Shown: positions 5,534 through 9,134 of the stretch, one piece after another
Numbering within the stretch: the first letter of the stretch is position 1
How the letters are laid out: every line of letters begins with the position of its first letter
NCBI GenBank assembly: GCA_002773975.1
Contig: PEZR01000008.1
Span: forward strand, 201 to 9,334
Direction of reading: 5' to 3'
From: Bdellovibrio sp. CG10_big_fil_rev_8_21_14_0_10_47_8
GTDB taxonomy: Bacteria > Bdellovibrionota > Bdellovibrionia > Bdellovibrionales > Bdellovibrionaceae
DNA: 9,134 nt
Notes under the pieces: generated by a model
Database searches by the model: none
Told to the model about the DNA's origin: nothing
What the model saw: the letters and a program-made list of their open reading frames with translations, nothing else
Program-made: the position numbers and the translations under genes

Positions 5534-6040
5534 ATGACCATGAGTCAAATGAGAACTCTTTTGATCGTAGATGACGAAGTCGATATGCTCGAACTGTTGG
5601 TCGAGGAAGTGCAGTCATGGGGGATTAAAGTTCATTCCGCCGCGAGCATCAAAGAAGCCATGGAAATCTTTCGAACAGAACCCATTGCAGCGATTTTGTC
5701 AGATATCTCGATGCCTGGAGGGACGGGAATTGATTTACTCGAGTGTGTTCGTGGGATGGGTCGAGACACTCCATTCTTGTTTTTGACCGCTTATGATAAA
5801 AAGGAATTTTTACTGCAAGCGATGAAACTGGGAGCTATTGATTTTCTTGAAAAGCCTTACAACAACCAGCAGCTTCAAGATGCTGTGTTCAAGGCCCTTG
5901 AAATTGGCGTTCGTTTGGCGGCCGTTGAAAATTCGATCTATTTGATGGCTGCACCTGAGAGTATTGCCAAACAACAGAAATATATTAATTTGCTCCGCAT
6001 TCAGCATGCAAAGAGAGATCGAAAGAAAAATGTATCTTAG
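5534..6040 (+). CDS. Receiver-domain response regulator without output domain
   Basis: A CheY-like phosphoacceptor protein of 168 aa from the chosen start. Canonical receiver residues are all present: D13-D14 (LLIVDDE), phospho-acceptor D57 (LSDISMPGGTG), T85 (FLTAYD) and K107 (LEKPY). The receiver fold ends near residue 125. A ~43-residue tail follows (IYLMAAPESIAKQQKYINLL...) ending in the basic HAKRDRKKN, with no recognisable DNA-binding, GGDEF, EAL or HD-GYP domain. ATG 5534 has AAGG five bases upstream (5525-5528); ATG 5540 is nearly as good, and a TTG at 5480 is too far into the promoter region to be credible. No histidine kinase is in the window. It is divergent from the cyclase gene and ends with a 4-bp overlap of the convergent nnrD gene. 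Confidence 0.9.
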   Translation: MTMSQMRTLLIVDDEVDMLELLVEEVQSWGIKVHSAASIKEAMEIFRTEPIAAILSDISMPGGTGIDLLECVRGMGRDTPFLFLTAYDKKEFLLQAMKLGAIDFLEKPYNNQQLQDAVFKALEIGVRLAAVENSIYLMAAPESIAKQQKYINLLRIQHAKRDRKKNVS

Positions 6041-6873
6041 GCTCTTTGTCTGAGCAGTCGAATTGATTTGGGGATCGCCCGAATCAGATCAGACGCCATC
6101 AGGCTGATTGGATCCCTGGTTCGAATCCACTGATCGGCCATCCAGCCATGAATAAAAGCCGAAAGACAGGCCGACTTCTCAGGATCTAATCCTTGAGCAC
6201 AGAGTCCAGCAATCATTCCGGTGAGAACGTCCCCAGTTCCGGCCTTGGCCAATGACGAATTTCCACTGGTGATCAAACTCTGTCGTTTGTCGGTGGTAAT
6301 CAGGGTATGGGGTCCCTTCAGCACCAGAGTTCCACTGGTAATTTTTTGAGCTTCAATCGCACTCTCTTCTCGGTGTGAGTCTATTTCTTTCGCTGAAACT
6401 TTTAAAAGACGAGAAAGCTCGCCACTGTGGGGAGTCGCGACCCAATTTTTCGGCAGAGGCCACAGGTCATATTTGACACAGGCATTCCAGGCGTCAGCAT
6501 CGACGACAACTGGTGAGTTTTGGGATTTCAACGATACCAGAATCTCATGAACGTTCTGACTCACCCCAAGTCCGGGGCCAATGGCCCAGGCGCTCATCGG
6601 ATGAGTCTGGATTTCTTTTGTCGACAAAGGATGGAGAAGAATTTCTGGGTTTTTTATCGAAAATTGCGGTGTTAGATCAGAAAACAAATGGACGTAGCCA
6701 GCGCCCAAACGGTATGCCGAACGGGAGCAAAGGACCAGGGCGCCGGCCATTCCGTCAGAGCCAGCAATAATTCCACAGCGGCCATGGTCTGATTTATTTG
6801 ATCGATCCTGGCGAACAGGAAGATCCTTTTGGGCTTCGATCAAAGTGTATAAAATTTGATCTTTTGGGATCAT
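6037..6873 (-). CDS. nnrD: ADP-dependent NAD(P)H-hydrate dehydratase (stand-alone NnrD)
   Basis: This metabolite-repair enzyme dehydrates the damaged S-form of NADHX/NADPHX back to NAD(P)H using ADP. The ribokinase-like YjeF C-terminal fold is clear: GIIAGSDGMAGAL (34-46), GPGLG (99-103), VVVDADAW (122-129), TPHSGE (147-152), LKGPHTLI (185-192) and NSSLAKAGTGDVLTG (205-219), with catalytic D215 in the GTGD motif. At 278 aa it is the dehydratase alone. The NAD(P)HX epimerase domain (NnrE/YjeF N-terminal), fused in front in many bacteria, is absent from the protein and from the window. The ATG start has AAGGA 8 nt upstream, and that site abuts the stop codon of the beta-CASP gene 15 nt away, so the two are probably co-transcribed. 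The 3' end overlaps the response regulator stop by 4 bp. Confidence 0.94.
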   Translation of the reverse strand: MIPKDQILYTLIEAQKDLPVRQDRSNKSDHGRCGIIAGSDGMAGALVLCSRSAYRLGAGYVHLFSDLTPQFSIKNPEILLHPLSTKEIQTHPMSAWAIGPGLGVSQNVHEILVSLKSQNSPVVVDADAWNACVKYDLWPLPKNWVATPHSGELSRLLKVSAKEIDSHREESAIEAQKITSGTLVLKGPHTLITTDKRQSLITSGNSSLAKAGTGDVLTGMIAGLCAQGLDPEKSACLSAFIHGWMADQWIRTRDPISLMASDLIRAIPKSIRLLRQRA

Positions 6874-6888
6874 GGAGCAATTCCTTTC

Positions 6889-8271
6889 CTAAGACAGATC
6901 AAAAGTTTCATTCAGTTCGGGACGACGAACATTTTTCCAACCCAACTCATGGGTGATTCGATAGGCTAAGGCTTGGCTGGCCTCAGGCTCCCCATGGTTG
7001 ATCAGAGTCAATTCAGGCTCCTGTTGAAATCGCTGGAGCCAAGCTATAATTTCATTGGAGTCCGCGTGGGCGGAGAGCCCATCAATCGAGAATATTTCGG
7101 CTTCGACATCAACGTCGGTATGATGAAGGCGAATTTTTGTAAGACCGTCCTTGAGCAGGCGTCCCTTAGTGCCCATACCTTGGTAGCCAACAAAAAGAAC
7201 TCCGTTTTTTTCATGAGGGAGTTTCATTTTAAGGTGGTGCAGAACCCGTCCTCCCTGCAACATTCCGGAAGCAGAGATCACAATTTTTGGTTCGTCAGAC
7301 ATACAGAGCAGCATCGAGTCATCAGGACTGAGGGTGGGTTTAAAAACTGCCTTTCCCAAGGCTTCTTCGATGTCGTTTCCAGTAAAATCTTCTTTCAGCT
7401 CAGGTAGGTTTTTCAAATACACTTCGGTCACTCGGTGAGCCATGGGGCTGTCTAAATAAACTGGGCAGCTTTTGATATGTTGTTTCTTTTTAAGTTGTGA
7501 AATTAAATAAAGAAGATCTTGGGTTCTGCCGACGGAAAATGCAGGAATGATGAGAGTCCCGCCACGACCGATGACCTTGTTGATGACCAGGGCTAAATTT
7601 TCAGAGACATTTGTTCTTGGCAGAGCACGATTTCCATAGGTCGACTCTACCACCAAGACATCGGTATTTTGAATCGCTTCGGCTTCTCGTAAAATAGGCG
7701 GAGAAGGCGACCCAAGGTCTCCTGAAAAGGTGACTATTTTGGAGCTATTGCTATTGGTCGCCGCCAATTGAATATAAGCGCTGCCAAGAATATGACCAGA
7801 CCGACTCAGTCTAAAACTAAGACTTTCAGAGAGGGGGGTCCATTCATTCCACGGCGTTGCATGGATCAATCGATTGCACCCAAGAGCGTCAACCTCTTGA
7901 TAGAGCGGTAGTGCTGGATCGTGACGAGAATGCCGAATCTTATTGGCAAAGTAGGCATCCTCTTCCTGGAGTTTGGCTGCGTCGAGCAACATGATGGGAA
8001 GAAGATCTGATGTCGGGGCTGAGCAGTAAATGGGCCCCCGGAAACCATTCTTATACAACCTCGGCAGATATCCTGAGTGATCGATATGCGCGTGGGTAAG
8101 AAGGACGCATTGAGCCTGGTTGAGATCCGGCTGATCCAGCCAATTTAATTGACGAAAATCCCGTGGTCCCTGGAAGAGGCCACAGTCAACCAGTCCTTTA
8201 AAGTGATGATGATCAAAAAGAATTCGACTGCCAGTGACGGTGCCTGCGGCACCACGAAAAGTAAGTTTCAT
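6889..8271 (-). CDS. Beta-CASP metallo-beta-lactamase-fold hydrolase, probable RNA nuclease
   Basis: It belongs to the CPSF73-like group of metal-dependent RNA-cleaving enzymes (460 aa, a usual length for the bacterial single-chain form). Zinc-binding motifs are HAHIDH (60-65), H160 (RSGHILGSA) and D185 (FSGDLG). Beta-CASP motif A is the E209 of ESTYGNR; motif B is H402 in LSAHAD; motif C is H426 in INHGE. GGTLIIPAFSVGRTQDLLYLI and ISASGMLQGGRVLHHL are typical of the beta-CASP and RMMBL (RNA-specificity) parts. All metal ligands are present, so it should be active; whether it acts on mRNA, rRNA precursors or another RNA is not shown. The ATG at 8271-8269 lacks a clear Shine-Dalgarno. It lies 98 bp after the ABC-F gene and 15 nt before nnrD, in the same direction. 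Confidence 0.93.
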   Translation of the reverse strand: MKLTFRGAAGTVTGSRILFDHHHFKGLVDCGLFQGPRDFRQLNWLDQPDLNQAQCVLLTHAHIDHSGYLPRLYKNGFRGPIYCSAPTSDLLPIMLLDAAKLQEEDAYFANKIRHSRHDPALPLYQEVDALGCNRLIHATPWNEWTPLSESLSFRLSRSGHILGSAYIQLAATNSNSSKIVTFSGDLGSPSPPILREAEAIQNTDVLVVESTYGNRALPRTNVSENLALVINKVIGRGGTLIIPAFSVGRTQDLLYLISQLKKKQHIKSCPVYLDSPMAHRVTEVYLKNLPELKEDFTGNDIEEALGKAVFKPTLSPDDSMLLCMSDEPKIVISASGMLQGGRVLHHLKMKLPHEKNGVLFVGYQGMGTKGRLLKDGLTKIRLHHTDVDVEAEIFSIDGLSAHADSNEIIAWLQRFQQEPELTLINHGEPEASQALAYRITHELGWKNVRRPELNETFDLS

Positions 8272-8282
8272 AATTGCGTAGG

Positions 8283-8311
8283 AGTCTAGTGAGCATTTTT
8301 TCGTTTAGCAA
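8283..8311 (-). promoter_or_regulatory. Candidate promoter of the beta-CASP/nnrD operon
   Basis: On the minus strand TTGCTA (8311-8306) and TAGACT (8288-8283) are separated by 17 bp, each matching the sigma-70 consensus at 4 of 6 positions. Transcription would begin only about five bases before the ATG, which would fit the missing Shine-Dalgarno (near-leaderless mRNA), but the match is modest. The rest of the 97-bp spacer holds only an imperfect terminator-like signal of the ABC-F gene: a GCTGC/GCAGC hairpin at its stop codon with a 5-T run seven bases later. Confidence 0.3.
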
Positions 8312-8370
8312 GAAGCACCTTGTTTTGGGGAGGCCAGCGTTGTCATCGAGTTAAATGTGTCAAAAAGTCC

Positions 8371-9134
8371 CTAGCTGCTGCGCGCAGCAATCTGGGTTTT
8401 TCTTTTCTCAAGATAATAATCCAAGTTTCCGTCGGTGATGATCAGCTGATTGCGATCCAGTTCAAAAACCTTGGTTGTGATCTCTTTTAAAAAATGACGG
8501 TCATGGCTGACGATCATGACTGTGCCATCAAATTTTTTAATAGCGCTGAGGAGAACTTCACGGGTGCTGATGTCCAAATGATTGGTGGGCTCATCCAGAA
8601 CTAAAAAATTGATGGGTTTTGCTAGAATTGTCGCCAACACCACGCGAGATTTTTCTCCGCCAGACAGAAATTTGACCTTTTTGTCCACGGAGTCTCCGGA
8701 AAATTTGAGGGCTCCTAGAAGGTTTCTGACGTAACCCACTGATTGGTGGGGCACAGAGTGATGAACTTCTTCCATCACGGTGCTCTGTGGGTCTAAAAGA
8801 TCCATCGAGTTTTGGCTGAAGTACCCCATTTGAATGCTTGGTCCCAGTTGTAAAAGGCCCTCAGTGGGATCAGTTTCCCCAGCGATCATTTTTAATAGGG
8901 TCGATTTTCCAGCGCCATTGATGCCAACCACAGCGATTCGATCCAAGCGTTTCACGAGCCCGGTGGCTCCGTTAAAGACAATTTTTTCTCGGCCATCGTC
9001 ATGGGTCCAAGTTTTCGCTAAGTTTTCAAAGCGGACAACTTCGTCACCGCCTCGAGGTGGATTTGGCCACTCAAAAGCAACGGAGGCTTCATCCTCGAGA
9101 ACTTCAATGCGTTCAATTTTTTCAATTTTTTTCA
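8371..9134 (-). CDS. ABC-F family ATPase, C-terminal part (5' end outside window)
   Basis: The frame is open to the right edge; the GTG near 8955 is internal. The visible 253 residues begin in the charged inter-domain linker (KKIEKIERIEVLEDE...), pass through WPNPPRGGDEVVRFENLAKTW, and comprise the second ATPase domain: Walker A GINGAGKST (visible residues 70-78), Q-loop GYFSQN, signature LSGGEKSR (156-163), Walker B LVLDEPTNHLD (177-187) and H-switch SHDRHFL (209-215). There are no membrane segments. ABC-F proteins are soluble twin-ATPases that act on ribosomes, as translation factors or antibiotic-protection proteins. The first ATPase domain and most of the linker lie beyond the window, so the subfamily (EttA, Uup, YbiT or a resistance type) cannot be assigned. 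The chain ends soon after the ATPase fold (YLEKRKTQIAARSS), without the long coiled-coil C-terminal domain of Uup. Confidence 0.92.
   Translation of the reverse strand, partial: KKIEKIERIEVLEDEASVAFEWPNPPRGGDEVVRFENLAKTWTHDDGREKIVFNGATGLVKRLDRIAVVGINGAGKSTLLKMIAGETDPTEGLLQLGPSIQMGYFSQNSMDLLDPQSTVMEEVHHSVPHQSVGYVRNLLGALKFSGDSVDKKVKFLSGGEKSRVVLATILAKPINFLVLDEPTNHLDISTREVLLSAIKKFDGTVMIVSHDRHFLKEITTKVFELDRNQLIITDGNLDYYLEKRKTQIAARSS

Noticed and set aside
6973..7407. A 144-codon plus-strand open frame inside the beta-CASP gene
   Set aside because: Antisense shadow of a gene with all catalytic motifs intact; no family resemblance.
8953..8955. GTG as the real start of the ABC-F protein
   Set aside because: The frame stays open to the window edge and the upstream residues match the ABC-F linker and the first strand of the second ATPase domain.

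Overview
This is a gene-dense chromosomal window of moderate GC content, with ten protein genes plus one small membrane-protein gene and very little spacer. No tRNA, rRNA, CRISPR array, insertion sequence or phage gene is visible. The protein style suggests a Gram-negative bacterium of the Bdellovibrionota / former Deltaproteobacteria: an RlmE of this flavour, many short secreted proteins, and GGDEF and receiver signalling genes mixed with housekeeping genes. This is an impression from protein features, not a database result.

Left part (1-2170): the 3' end of a DUF475/TerC-like membrane protein (+) ends in a probable intrinsic terminator. It converges on a 55-residue single-span membrane protein (-). 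Divergent from that gene is a two-gene RNA-modification operon (+): rlmE (23S rRNA 2'-O-methyltransferase) and an RluA-type pseudouridine synthase, joined by an ATGA stop/start overlap.

Middle part (2127-5309, all -): a diguanylate cyclase with a GGEEF active site and an RxxD inhibitory site is followed, after a spacer rich in inverted repeats (4030-4205), by a two-gene exported cassette. The cassette is a miniature Rhs/YD-repeat protein overlapping by 11 nt a subtilisin-like S8 peptidase that has no propeptide. The peptidase gene runs 44 bp into the convergent pseudouridine synthase gene. This cassette is the least conventional part of the window.

Right part (5310-9134): a 224-bp divergent spacer holds a 12-bp palindrome, a 30-bp near-perfect inverted repeat and a consensus -10 box. 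It separates the diguanylate cyclase from a receiver-only response regulator (+). That gene converges, with a 4-bp overlap, on a run of three minus-strand genes: an ABC-F ATPase (5' end beyond the window), a beta-CASP metallo-beta-lactamase-fold RNA nuclease-like protein, and a stand-alone ADP-dependent NAD(P)H-hydrate dehydratase (nnrD).

Functionally, the window mixes RNA/ribosome maintenance (rlmE, the RluA-type enzyme, the beta-CASP protein, ABC-F), metabolite repair (nnrD), signalling (GGDEF enzyme and receiver protein) and an exported pair of unknown role (mini-Rhs and subtilase).
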